From positions 1 through 8,384 of the forward strand of contig RPPD01000072.1 in assembly GCA_003818675.1 (NCBI GenBank): DNA of 8,384 bases. Direction: 5' to 3'. The DNA is from Spirochaetaceae bacterium. Lineage in GTDB: Bacteria > Spirochaetota > Spirochaetia > SZUA-6 > RPPD01. Shown piece by piece: positions 1-6,361 of the stretch (position 1 is its first letter; each line of letters starts with the position of its first letter). Position numbers and translations under genes: made by a program. The notes under the pieces are model-generated. The model was given only the letters and a program-made list of their open reading frames with translations, was not told the DNA's origin and searched no databases.

Positions 1-1641
1 GAAGAGTATTTTATTGCTGCAGGCGTAGTACCACCCTATGAAGAACTGCCTCTGCCGGCACAGGAACTCATGGATCAGCTTGAAAAGCTTGGAGACAGTT
101 TAGGGAACATCGAACAGGCGAAAGCAGTATATCAATTTATTGAGGATTATCTTCCTCCGTCCCCATTTATATCTCCTGTTCTGGAGATGGGCATTTCCGC
201 CTACGCAAACACAGAAACTGACAGATTTGCCCGAGTACTGCTTTATAATGGCGCAGACGCAACGATGACAACAATACTCGATCCTGACGCAGCAGACAAT
301 GGCCGCAAGGTCATACAGTACAATCCACTATATGAAACAGACAAACTCCCTTCGCTTCTCACCATCGGATTTATGATCCAATTCCCAGGATTCTCTACAT
401 ATTTTGCTCCAACTCTGCGTGAAACTCATTACGGACTCATGGAAGATTTGGAATTCGTTTCAGTCCCGGAAGATTTTGCCCAGTTCGACGTTGCCAATAC
501 TCCTATTCGCGGAATTGCCAACTATTACCAGCCACCTGTTGACTTAAGGTTTGGACGAGACAAGCTCCATTCCGGTCCAGGGAAATATTCAACTTTTACA
601 CTTTCGCGCACCATGCCCTACTATGACCATGTGCATGCACGTTTTTTTCATGACTGGTTTTCGCTTTCGGTCACTGTTTGCAGCCTGAATGCCGTGATCT
701 CAGACATGGAAAGTGAGTATCTGGAATATATTTATGATAAAGGCGGAAATCCGGATCCCGGATCAAGCCTGAATGGAAAAATCTGGAAAGACCGCGTTAA
801 GACATATATCGTTTCAAATCTCGTCCTCCGTCCCCTGCAATGGTTCTCTTTTTCGCTTAAGCAAACAAATCTTGTGGGCGGCCGTTCAATCGATTTGGCT
901 GACTTCAATCCATTCATAGTATTTCACAACAACTGGGATGAAGGGACCTATGGTGTACCCCTTTCCCTTTCCGCCGTCTTTGTCCCCTTCAAAGGATTTA
1001 AAATCTACGCGGAATATCTATTCTATGACGCGGCACTGGGAGACGAGACAACATCGTCAAAGACCAATCCTGGCGCCTCGGCATACATGGCTGGCTTCTC
1101 GCTTATTTCACAGCCTTTTTTTGACGCAGGCCCTGGCCGAGTTCGCCTGGACGTAGAAGCCACATATACAGATCCACATACATGGAATGATTACTATAAC
1201 CTGACGAAATTCACCTCACGCTTTGTGTATCTCGATCCAGGAGCTGGCCGTTACTGGGTGGATTACCCACTTGGTTTTTATCTGGGACCGGACTGCCTTG
1301 ATATACATGCATCGCTTTCATACGGCCAGCCCGGCAGCTGGGAACTTGAACTCGAATGGCAGACAACAGGCCAGGGCGAAGTGGACCTCTATGGTTATGG
1401 CGATGATTCTGATTATTACGAAGCGGATCCCGCCATCTTCACACTTACAGGAACCGTCCAGTGGACCCATTCATTTCAGCTGGGCGGATATCTGTTTATT
1501 GGAAAAAATATCCAGATCTCCGCCTGGTACTGTTTGTCCTTTATATACAACAAGCTTGACGCCGCTACCCGAACCCATATTGCCGGGGATGACGCTGTCT
1601 ATCACTATCTTGGCGCCAGCATCAACTGGAAATTGTTTTAA
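1..1641 (+). CDS. Outer-membrane beta-barrel protein, Wzi-like (5'-partial)
   Basis: The frame is open from base 1, so the start codon and signal peptide lie outside the window. The methionine at 70 is internal, because coding-like sequence (EEYFIAAGVVPPYEELPLPA) precedes it. 546 residues are visible. The first ~70 look helical (EELPLPAQELMDQLEKL). The rest has the alternating aromatic/polar pattern of a large beta-barrel and ends in a terminal phenylalanine (INWKLF), as outer-membrane proteins recognised by the BAM complex often do. The segment GRDKLHSGPG (visible residues 185-194) resembles the conserved GR...WGPG region of Wzi-type capsule-assembly barrels. The next gene, 20 bases downstream, is a diverged paralogue: compare QWFSFSLKQTNLVGGR here with DWFTFTLLQSVVFGER there. 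Barrel location is well supported. The Wzi-like function (surface polysaccharide handling) is inference, and a porin-like role is possible. Confidence 0.72.
   Translation, partial: EEYFIAAGVVPPYEELPLPAQELMDQLEKLGDSLGNIEQAKAVYQFIEDYLPPSPFISPVLEMGISAYANTETDRFARVLLYNGADATMTTILDPDAADNGRKVIQYNPLYETDKLPSLLTIGFMIQFPGFSTYFAPTLRETHYGLMEDLEFVSVPEDFAQFDVANTPIRGIANYYQPPVDLRFGRDKLHSGPGKYSTFTLSRTMPYYDHVHARFFHDWFSLSVTVCSLNAVISDMESEYLEYIYDKGGNPDPGSSLNGKIWKDRVKTYIVSNLVLRPLQWFSFSLKQTNLVGGRSIDLADFNPFIVFHNNWDEGTYGVPLSLSAVFVPFKGFKIYAEYLFYDAALGDETTSSKTNPGASAYMAGFSLISQPFFDAGPGRVRLDVEATYTDPHTWNDYYNLTKFTSRFVYLDPGAGRYWVDYPLGFYLGPDCLDIHASLSYGQPGSWELELEWQTTGQGEVDLYGYGDDSDYYEADPAIFTLTGTVQWTHSFQLGGYLFIGKNIQISAWYCLSFIYNKLDAATRTHIAGDDAVYHYLGASINWKLF
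154..164 (-). repeat. Dispersed repeat copy 1 (GGGGACGGAGG)
   Basis: A full 11-base copy in the first barrel gene, read there as Pro-Pro-Ser-Pro codons (cct ccg tcc cc). Confidence 0.6.
825..835 (-). repeat. Dispersed repeat copy 2 (GGGGACGGAGG)
   Basis: A full 11-base copy in the first barrel gene, in a different reading frame from copy 1 (Leu-Arg-Pro). Confidence 0.6.
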
Positions 1642-1643
1642 AA

Positions 1644-1648
1644 AGGGA
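1644..1648 (+). promoter_or_regulatory. Ribosome binding site of the second barrel gene
   Basis: AGGGA lies 13 bases before the ATG at 1662 and directly after the stop of the upstream gene. The spacing is longer than usual, so initiation may be modest or helped by coupling to the upstream gene. No better start codon lies between. Confidence 0.4.
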
Positions 1649-1661
1649 TTATATACTCATT

Positions 1662-3398
1662 ATGCGCATAATATTCACTTTCCTGCTGCTCCTGATTTCA
1701 ATCCCGGCATTCAGCCAGGTAATAGCAGATCCGACAGAGAAAATCTACGAATATATTACAATATGGGAAGGCAAGGGATATGTAAATAATTTGCCTCTCC
1801 TCCGTCCCTATCCACATACCCTCCTCAAGCAGATACTTGAAAATGTGATCCAAAAGGGCGATCAAACCGAACGTGAACTCGCCCAATCCTGGTATGACGA
1901 GCTTTTCTATACTTTTCAAAAGAAATCCAGACCAGGCCGCCTGCTTCCCACTCCGTTTGGTATCCGTTTTATAAATGACCTCTGGTTTGATACTGATGAC
2001 TACCTGTACGCCACCATGCTGAACCTACAGTTTCAGGACCAGGTAACCGATTGGTTTTCATATTCCGGATTCATGGCTACGGGATTTAAACTTTTTGAGG
2101 GTTATCCAGAACCAGTATACACAAGAATTGAGGATGATAGCATTTCCGGCGGTTCAAACTTTAATATTGGCGAACTTGAAGCAAATGGGATGAATAACAG
2201 TAAGACAATGATTTTTTTCGGCAACCAGGATCTCTACCTGCAGGCAGGTATTTCACGCAGTGTTTTTGGCCCTTTTTGGGACAATTCTGGCATTATTGGC
2301 AGTCATGCGCCGAGTACTGGGCATATCTCCTTTACCTGGAATCCGGGTTGGGGATGTTTTACATCAGTGCTCCTGCCCCTCCATCCCAAATATTATGAAT
2401 CTAACATGGATCCAGGAGACCCATTTTATGATGGGAATAATGGCACGACACAACCGATTCCAAGTTCGTTTGAACCAGTTGAGAAATACCTGATACTTCA
2501 CTCCTGGTCATTCCGGATTGCCGACTGGTTTACCTTTACTTTGCTACAGTCGGTGGTTTTCGGTGAGCGTTTTGTTTGGGCATACCTTTTTCCACTCCAG
2601 CATTTGACATATACGCAACTGCTTATGGGCGATGTCGACAGCTCATATATTGGTGTTATCACCGAGTTTGATCTTCCGGCAAACATCGATCTTGACTTGA
2701 TGCTTTACATAGATGATTTTAACATGGATAAATTTATGGGCGGGGACGGAGCTCTCTTCGATATAAATTCGGGTCAGAATAAAGTCGCTTTTCAGGCTGG
2801 CCTGACTTGGACACCAGGACCTGATGTCGCAACCGTGGGGACGGAGGCGGAATCTGGCGAGAAAATCCAAGGGGCAGAGGTATTCCGGAAAATATCCATT
2901 TCCTATTTCATGGTCACCCCATACACCTATACTCATAATGGTTCTACAGAAGCCGCAACTCCATATCTGAGTTATACACATGAAGGAGTAGGTCTTGGCA
3001 CCATACTCCCCCCAAACTCAGATAAAATCGCTCTAACTGCATTTTTGCAGCCGACTTCATGGTGCGACATCCAGCTTTTTTCATATTTCATGCGTCATGG
3101 CAATGCGAGTGAAGATGTCGCCGGACTTGAGGCAACGAGCAATGGCTCCTATTGGGATGATGGGAGAGATTGGGATGGGACAGTTTCTTTTTATGGCTCT
3201 TCACGTTTCATGGCCCAGGATGTTATAGAGAAAATACTCCAGATAGGTTTTTACACCGATTTCCGGTTTAACCCCGGTTTTGGAAAACTGCTGCTCGGTA
3301 TTGGCTACACCTTTGAATATGGCTGGGACCGAGGACTCAATCCCGGAGACAATGGAGCGCGCAATATATTCTCATTTACTGTGGGCATCGAACTGTAA
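1662..3398 (+). CDS. Outer-membrane beta-barrel protein, Wzi-like
   Basis: A 578-residue exported protein. Residues 1-18 form a signal peptide: a basic start MR, a hydrophobic core IIFTFLLLLISIP, and a signal peptidase I site after AFS. An ~80-residue helical region follows (EKIYEYITIWEGKGYVNNLP, then LLKQILENVIQKGDQTERELAQSW). After it comes a long barrel-like stretch rich in alternating aromatics and in turns with D, G and N. QAGISRSVFGPFWDNSG (about residues 195-215) sits where the preceding gene has its GRDKLHSGPG segment. LYIDDF (about 350) resembles the IDD region of Wzi-like barrels. The protein ends FSFTVGIEL, a possible beta-signal. It is likely co-transcribed with the upstream paralogue. 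Barrel and export are well supported; a link to capsule or surface polysaccharide is inferred from resemblance only. Confidence 0.78.
   Translation: MRIIFTFLLLLISIPAFSQVIADPTEKIYEYITIWEGKGYVNNLPLLRPYPHTLLKQILENVIQKGDQTERELAQSWYDELFYTFQKKSRPGRLLPTPFGIRFINDLWFDTDDYLYATMLNLQFQDQVTDWFSYSGFMATGFKLFEGYPEPVYTRIEDDSISGGSNFNIGELEANGMNNSKTMIFFGNQDLYLQAGISRSVFGPFWDNSGIIGSHAPSTGHISFTWNPGWGCFTSVLLPLHPKYYESNMDPGDPFYDGNNGTTQPIPSSFEPVEKYLILHSWSFRIADWFTFTLLQSVVFGERFVWAYLFPLQHLTYTQLLMGDVDSSYIGVITEFDLPANIDLDLMLYIDDFNMDKFMGGDGALFDINSGQNKVAFQAGLTWTPGPDVATVGTEAESGEKIQGAEVFRKISISYFMVTPYTYTHNGSTEAATPYLSYTHEGVGLGTILPPNSDKIALTAFLQPTSWCDIQLFSYFMRHGNASEDVAGLEATSNGSYWDDGRDWDGTVSFYGSSRFMAQDVIEKILQIGFYTDFRFNPGFGKLLLGIGYTFEYGWDRGLNPGDNGARNIFSFTVGIEL
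1799..1808 (-). repeat. Dispersed repeat copy 3 (GGGACGGAGG)
   Basis: A 10-base copy near the 5' end of the second barrel gene, read as Leu-Arg-Pro. Confidence 0.6.
2742..2751 (+). repeat. Dispersed repeat copy 4 (GGGGACGGAG)
   Basis: A 10-base copy in the second barrel gene, read as Gly-Asp-Gly (ggg gac gga). Confidence 0.6.
2837..2847 (+). repeat. Dispersed repeat copy 5 (GGGGACGGAGG)
   Basis: A full 11-base copy 95 bases after copy 4, in a different reading frame (Gly-Thr-Glu). Confidence 0.6.
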
Positions 3399-3475
3399 AA
3401 TAACGGAAAATATTTATCAAGACAGCGCGAAGACTTCAAAACCAAGCAGACTCGCCACCTCGATTAAGAAAGCAT
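3399..3475. other. Short gap between convergent genes
   Basis: The 77 bases between the second barrel gene and the convergent transposase are A/T-rich and show no G/C-rich hairpin followed by a T-run. No intrinsic terminator for either gene can be seen here. Confidence 0.5.
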
Positions 3476-4003
3476 TTATTTGCCAGGTATGAGGTTTTTA
3501 GAAATATATTTGGGAAACAACATCCAAATCAACTGGCATGGAGGGGACAAGACAGAATAATTCCTGTCCAAAAGGTGCCGAATTCCAGAAAATGCATAAT
3601 CTTCTTCCTTTCTAACCATTTTTGCCTTGACGGGATTAGCCATAATATACTCAAAAACTGAAATAAATTGCCTTATATCGTCGATCGGACGACTCCAGAA
3701 ACGGTCATACCACACATGTCCATTTTCACCAATTGTTTTGTTATAGCTGACAGCAAATACACTCAGTATCCACTGCATTATTTTCGAAAGACTTTGTTTT
3801 TCGCATGGTCTGATAATGAAATGGAAATGATTTTCCATCAGACAAAATGAAATTATTTCAAATTTATACCTTGATTTTGCCCGAATCACTGTTTTCAAAA
3901 AGAGTTCTTTTATAAATTGCGGACCCAAGATCATTTCGCGTCTATTTGCACGTGCGCTGACATGATAGCGTGAGTCTTGTTTGATGAGTCGTGGTTTTCT
4001 CAT
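3476..4003 (-). CDS. RAYT-type transposase (Y1_Tnp, HUH tyrosine nuclease)
   Basis: A 175-residue single-strand DNA transposase of the IS200-like superfamily, in the REP-associated (RAYT) branch. The N-terminus PRLIKQDSRYHVSARANRRE matches the family's YHV..R.N.R opening. MENHFHFIIRP carries the HUH metal-binding pair (His59 and His61). FEYIMANPVKA carries the likely catalytic Tyr119 before the conserved NPV(K/R)A, followed by DYAFSG. WYDRFWSRPI is also typical. The catalytic set is intact, so the enzyme may be active. It normally acts as a dimer on hairpin-forming REP sequences, and inverted repeats with GGGGACA lie at both ends of the gene. The last ~33 residues after DYAFSG go beyond the usual domain and read through the left repeat. 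No clear Shine-Dalgarno precedes the ATG at 4003, which suggests low expression. Confidence 0.9.
   Translation of the reverse strand: MRKPRLIKQDSRYHVSARANRREMILGPQFIKELFLKTVIRAKSRYKFEIISFCLMENHFHFIIRPCEKQSLSKIMQWILSVFAVSYNKTIGENGHVWYDRFWSRPIDDIRQFISVFEYIMANPVKAKMVRKEEDYAFSGIRHLLDRNYSVLSPPCQLIWMLFPKYISKNLIPGK
3543..3569. repeat. GGGGACA-containing inverted repeat at the transposase 3' end
   Basis: GGGGACAAGACAG (3543-3555) is followed by CCTGTCC (3563-3569). The arms GACAG (3551-3555) and CTGTC (3564-3568) can pair across an 8-base loop, and GGACA (3545-3549) with TGTCC (3565-3569) is an alternative fold. The repeat lies within the last ~30 codons of the transposase. It shares GGGGACA with the repeat on the other side of the gene, so it is a candidate left-hand REP-like end. 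The stem is short. Confidence 0.4.
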
Positions 4004-4022
4004 ACATATATATACTGCTTTT

Positions 4023-4052
4023 TTGATTTGATGCTTGCAGTTGGACTATATA
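4023..4052 (+). promoter_or_regulatory. Candidate promoter for pyruvate kinase
   Basis: TTGATT (4023-4028) and TATATA (4047-4052) are separated by 18 bases. Each matches the sigma-70 consensus at four of six positions. This lies within the region between the transposase start and the kinase start. The A/T-rich context makes chance matches likely. Confidence 0.3.
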
Positions 4053-4064
4053 TTTTCCAAGTGG

Positions 4065-4123
4065 CCTCCGTCCCCAAGGATACTGGTCTGAATTGCTTTT
4101 TTTTGTTATCTTGGGGACAGAGG
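4065..4123. repeat. REP-like inverted repeat next to the transposase
   Basis: The left arm CCTCCGTCCCCAAGGAT (4065-4081) and right arm ATCTTGGGGACAGAGG (4108-4123) are reverse complements apart from one missing base and one mismatch, with a 26-base T-rich loop between them. This fits the imperfect palindromes associated with RAYT transposases, and it lies about 60 bases upstream of the transposase start. The right arm contains GAGG, which serves as the kinase ribosome binding site, so folding of this RNA could hide the site. The left arm is also one of the nine dispersed GGGACGGAG copies in the window. Confidence 0.7.
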
Positions 4124-4124
4124 A
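4120..4124 (+). promoter_or_regulatory. Ribosome binding site of pyruvate kinase
   Basis: GAGGA lies four bases before the ATG at 4129 and decides the start. It is the end of the right arm of the REP-like repeat. Confidence 0.6.
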
Positions 4125-4128
4125 TTTA

Positions 4129-5925
4129 ATGCCGTTCCGTAAAACAAAAATTGTCTGCACTTTAGGCCCTGCAGTTGCGGATAAACACACACTCAAACAA
4201 CTACTAAAAACTGGCATGAATGTTGCCAGGTTCAATTGTGCTCATGGTGATCATGAGTATCATGCATCTCTCATGAAAATGTTGCGCGAAGCAAGCAGAG
4301 AAACAGGCCTCCCTTGTGCAATCCTGCTTTATGTAAAAGGTCCAGAGATACGTACTGGTAGAATCAAGGATTCTGGCACCATAACCTTAAAAACTGGCGA
4401 CAGAATAATAATCACAACTCGAGATATTGAAGGGACGGAGCAAGAGCTATCCATATCCTATAAGGAGCTACCTGCAGACTTATCACCAGGGAAACATATT
4501 TTGGTCGCAGATGGCGTCGTCGATCTTGTTGTCGAAAAGATCGAAGGGACGGAGCTTCACTGTTTCATCAGATCAGGTGGAATAATAGGAAGTCGAAAAA
4601 ATGTCAATGTTATCGGCGTAAAGACAAAACTTCCAGGTGTTACAAAAAAGGATGTTGCAGATATCATGTTCGGTATCCAGCAGGGAATTGACTTTATCGC
4701 AGCATCGTTTGTCCGGACACCGCAGAATATTATGGAAATCCGGGGGATCGTGGATGTCTGTGATGTCAAGATAGATATCATTGCCAAGATTGAAGATGAG
4801 GAAGGCCTCCATAATATAGATGAAATCATCCGGGTTGCAGATGGGATAATGGTCGCCAGAGGCGACCTCGGCGTACAGCTCCCTGCCCAGGAGATCCCGC
4901 TTATTCAGAAACGAATCATCCGCAAGTGTAATGCTGGCAACAAACCTGTTATCACTGCAACCCAGATGCTCGACAGCATGATCTCCAATCCAATTCCTAC
5001 AAGAGCCGAGGTAACTGACATAGCAAACGCCATCTTCGACGGTACCGACGCTGTCATGCTATCGGGCGAAACGGCAAGCGGGAAATACCCCGTGGAATCA
5101 GTGGACATCATGAATAAGATTGCGCTTGAAACTGAGCGCTCACCCGAGTTCAGAAAACAGCAGGAACTGCGGTACCATGACACAACGCGGCTTAATATGT
5201 CAGACACCATCTCTCGCGCAGCAGCATTGACCGCACACGACATTCGTGCAGATGCCATTATCACTCCCACCCTTCATGGATATTCCCCAAGGCTAATCAG
5301 CAGGTTCAGGCCGGACCAGTTCATCTTCGCGATCACACCCAACCAGGATGTACTGCGCAAGTTGCTTCTGATCTGGGGTGTATATCCCGTAATCGGTGAA
5401 AACCTTGACGACGCTCCTTCAATGATTGCGCAGGCAATTGAGGCTGGAACAAAGCGCGGCCTTTTGGAACCGTTTGACCGTGTTGTTTTTCTGGCCGGCA
5501 TACCGGTCAACTCGCCAATCATGCTCAATACCATTCGCGTCCATGTCATTGCCAATGTTCTCTGCAAAGGCATGCGCGGCTACGGAAAACGCGCCGAGGG
5601 AATAATTGTCAAAGCGGCAAATGCCGAGGAAGCACTGTCCAGGATAACCGGATCTGGCAGGGAAATTTTATGCGTGAAATACATAGATGATAAAATGAAA
5701 CCCGTGCTGAATAAAATTCCCGGCTATATTGTCCAGGAATTTTCCTCCATTTCATGGCAGGAAATAGAGAGAGAAAATCCATCACTCGTTGGCATTGCTG
5801 GCGCAACCAGCGCCATGGAAACACTTGTAGATGGACAGGAAGTTACGCTTGACGGTACAGAAAAACTTGTGTTTGAAGGCACCGCTGGAAAAAAACAGGG
5901 ACGGAGGATCCAAAATGAACATTGA
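4129..5925 (+). CDS. pyk: Pyruvate kinase with C-terminal extension
   Basis: Transfers phosphate from phosphoenolpyruvate to ADP, giving pyruvate and ATP, the last step of glycolysis. The ATG at 4129 gives MPFRKTKIVCTLGPA, the usual family start; the TTG at 4093 would add an unusual leader. The A, B and C domains span about residues 1-478. Visible motifs are NVARF with Arg34, KGPEIRTG (70-77), AKIE with Lys220 and the Mg2+ ligand Glu222, ARGDLG with Asp246, TATQMLDSM with Thr278, and MLSGETA. Oddly, NFSHG has become NCAHG and LLDTKGPE has become LLYVKGPE, so Ala38, Tyr68 and Val69 replace residues that normally bind K+. Residues ~480-590 resemble the PEP-utilizer-like tail of Bacillus-type kinases, which brings the length to 598 against about 470 for the short form. 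The tail lacks the TSHA histidine motif (SSISW instead). The 3' end overlaps the PTS IIA gene. The family call is secure; the kinetics are unknown. Confidence 0.95.
   Translation: MPFRKTKIVCTLGPAVADKHTLKQLLKTGMNVARFNCAHGDHEYHASLMKMLREASRETGLPCAILLYVKGPEIRTGRIKDSGTITLKTGDRIIITTRDIEGTEQELSISYKELPADLSPGKHILVADGVVDLVVEKIEGTELHCFIRSGGIIGSRKNVNVIGVKTKLPGVTKKDVADIMFGIQQGIDFIAASFVRTPQNIMEIRGIVDVCDVKIDIIAKIEDEEGLHNIDEIIRVADGIMVARGDLGVQLPAQEIPLIQKRIIRKCNAGNKPVITATQMLDSMISNPIPTRAEVTDIANAIFDGTDAVMLSGETASGKYPVESVDIMNKIALETERSPEFRKQQELRYHDTTRLNMSDTISRAAALTAHDIRADAIITPTLHGYSPRLISRFRPDQFIFAITPNQDVLRKLLLIWGVYPVIGENLDDAPSMIAQAIEAGTKRGLLEPFDRVVFLAGIPVNSPIMLNTIRVHVIANVLCKGMRGYGKRAEGIIVKAANAEEALSRITGSGREILCVKYIDDKMKPVLNKIPGYIVQEFSSISWQEIERENPSLVGIAGATSAMETLVDGQEVTLDGTEKLVFEGTAGKKQGRRIQNEH
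4432..4440 (+). repeat. Dispersed repeat copy 7 (GGGACGGAG)
   Basis: A nine-base copy in the B-domain part of pyk, read as Gly-Thr-Glu. It is flanked by GAA before and C after, identically to copy 8. Copy 6 is the left arm of the repeat at 4065-4123. Confidence 0.5.
4546..4554 (+). repeat. Dispersed repeat copy 8 (GGGACGGAG)
   Basis: A nine-base copy 114 bases after copy 7, again read as Gly-Thr-Glu within an EGTE turn. Copy 9 is the IIA ribosome binding site at 5898-5907. Confidence 0.5.
5898..5907 (+). promoter_or_regulatory. Ribosome binding site of the PTS IIA gene, inside pyk
   Basis: GGGACGGAGG contains a strong GGAGG Shine-Dalgarno seven bases before the ATG at 5915. It also matches the dispersed repeat of this window exactly. 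Its place inside the last codons of pyk suggests translational coupling. Confidence 0.7.
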
Positions 5926-6358
5926 AAAACTCATTAACAAGGACACGGTTTTCTTTATTGACAAACAAAATAAAACCGAGGTGCTTCGAGAATTGACACA
6001 CAAGGCGCACCTTTTGGGATCACTCACGGATGAAGCCCTGTTTCAGCAAGCTATCGAGGAACGCGAAGCCCTGCTGTCCACAGGAATTGGCCTGGGCGTG
6101 GCAATCCCGCATGCGAAAATTGAATCAGTGACCCATTTCTTCGTGGTCACAGGCATCTGCAAGACACCCATAGCATGGGATTCACTTGACCACAAACCGG
6201 TATCACTCGTGTTTTTAATCGGCGGGCCAGAGGAAGAACAAGTCAGGTATCTGCAAATTCTCTCGCAGCTCATGATCGCAATCAAAGATGACGCAAAACG
6301 TGAAGCCATGCTGGCAGCCGGAACAACAGAAGCGTTTATTGCAAGGCTTATGGGTTGA
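5915..6358 (+). CDS. PTS EIIA protein, fructose/nitrogen-regulatory type
   Basis: A 147-residue soluble phosphocarrier of the PTS EIIA type-2 fold, normal in length for a stand-alone domain. The signature LSTGIGLGVAIPHA places the phosphorylated histidine at His66. FLIGGPEEEQVRYLQILSQL (101-120) is the usual conserved C-terminal half. In this family the histidine takes phosphate from PEP through enzyme I and HPr, then passes it to a IIB sugar-transport subunit or acts in regulation, as PtsN does. The start at 5915 is preferred over the upstream in-frame methionine at 5831 because it has a strong ribosome binding site and gives the expected MNIEKLINKD opening. It overlaps pyk by 11 bases. No IIB or IIC gene is adjacent, which favours a regulatory (PtsN-like) role, but a sugar system elsewhere cannot be excluded. 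Confidence 0.92.
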   Translation: MNIEKLINKDTVFFIDKQNKTEVLRELTHKAHLLGSLTDEALFQQAIEEREALLSTGIGLGVAIPHAKIESVTHFFVVTGICKTPIAWDSLDHKPVSLVFLIGGPEEEQVRYLQILSQLMIAIKDDAKREAMLAAGTTEAFIARLMG

Positions 6359-6361
6359 GTT

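Noticed and set aside
1223..1789. 188-residue open frame overlapping both barrel genes
   Set aside because: It lies in another frame of two well-supported genes and has no recognisable domain, so it is a shadow.
2643..2981. 112-residue open frame on the - strand within the second barrel gene
   Set aside because: It is antisense to a strongly supported gene, with no motif or ribosome binding site seen.
4005..4054. A/T-rich ATATATA stretches as a longer hairpin upstream of the transposase
   Set aside because: Pairing needs several inserted bases, and such runs are common by chance in A/T-rich DNA.
4093..4128. Upstream TTG start for pyruvate kinase, adding 12 residues
   Set aside because: It would add a non-conserved leader, while the ATG at 4129 has a ribosome binding site and gives the family's normal N-terminus.
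5831..5914. Upstream in-frame methionine for the PTS IIA gene
   Set aside because: The extension lies wholly inside pyk coding sequence in another frame and has no family match. The ATG at 5915 has a strong GGAGG.
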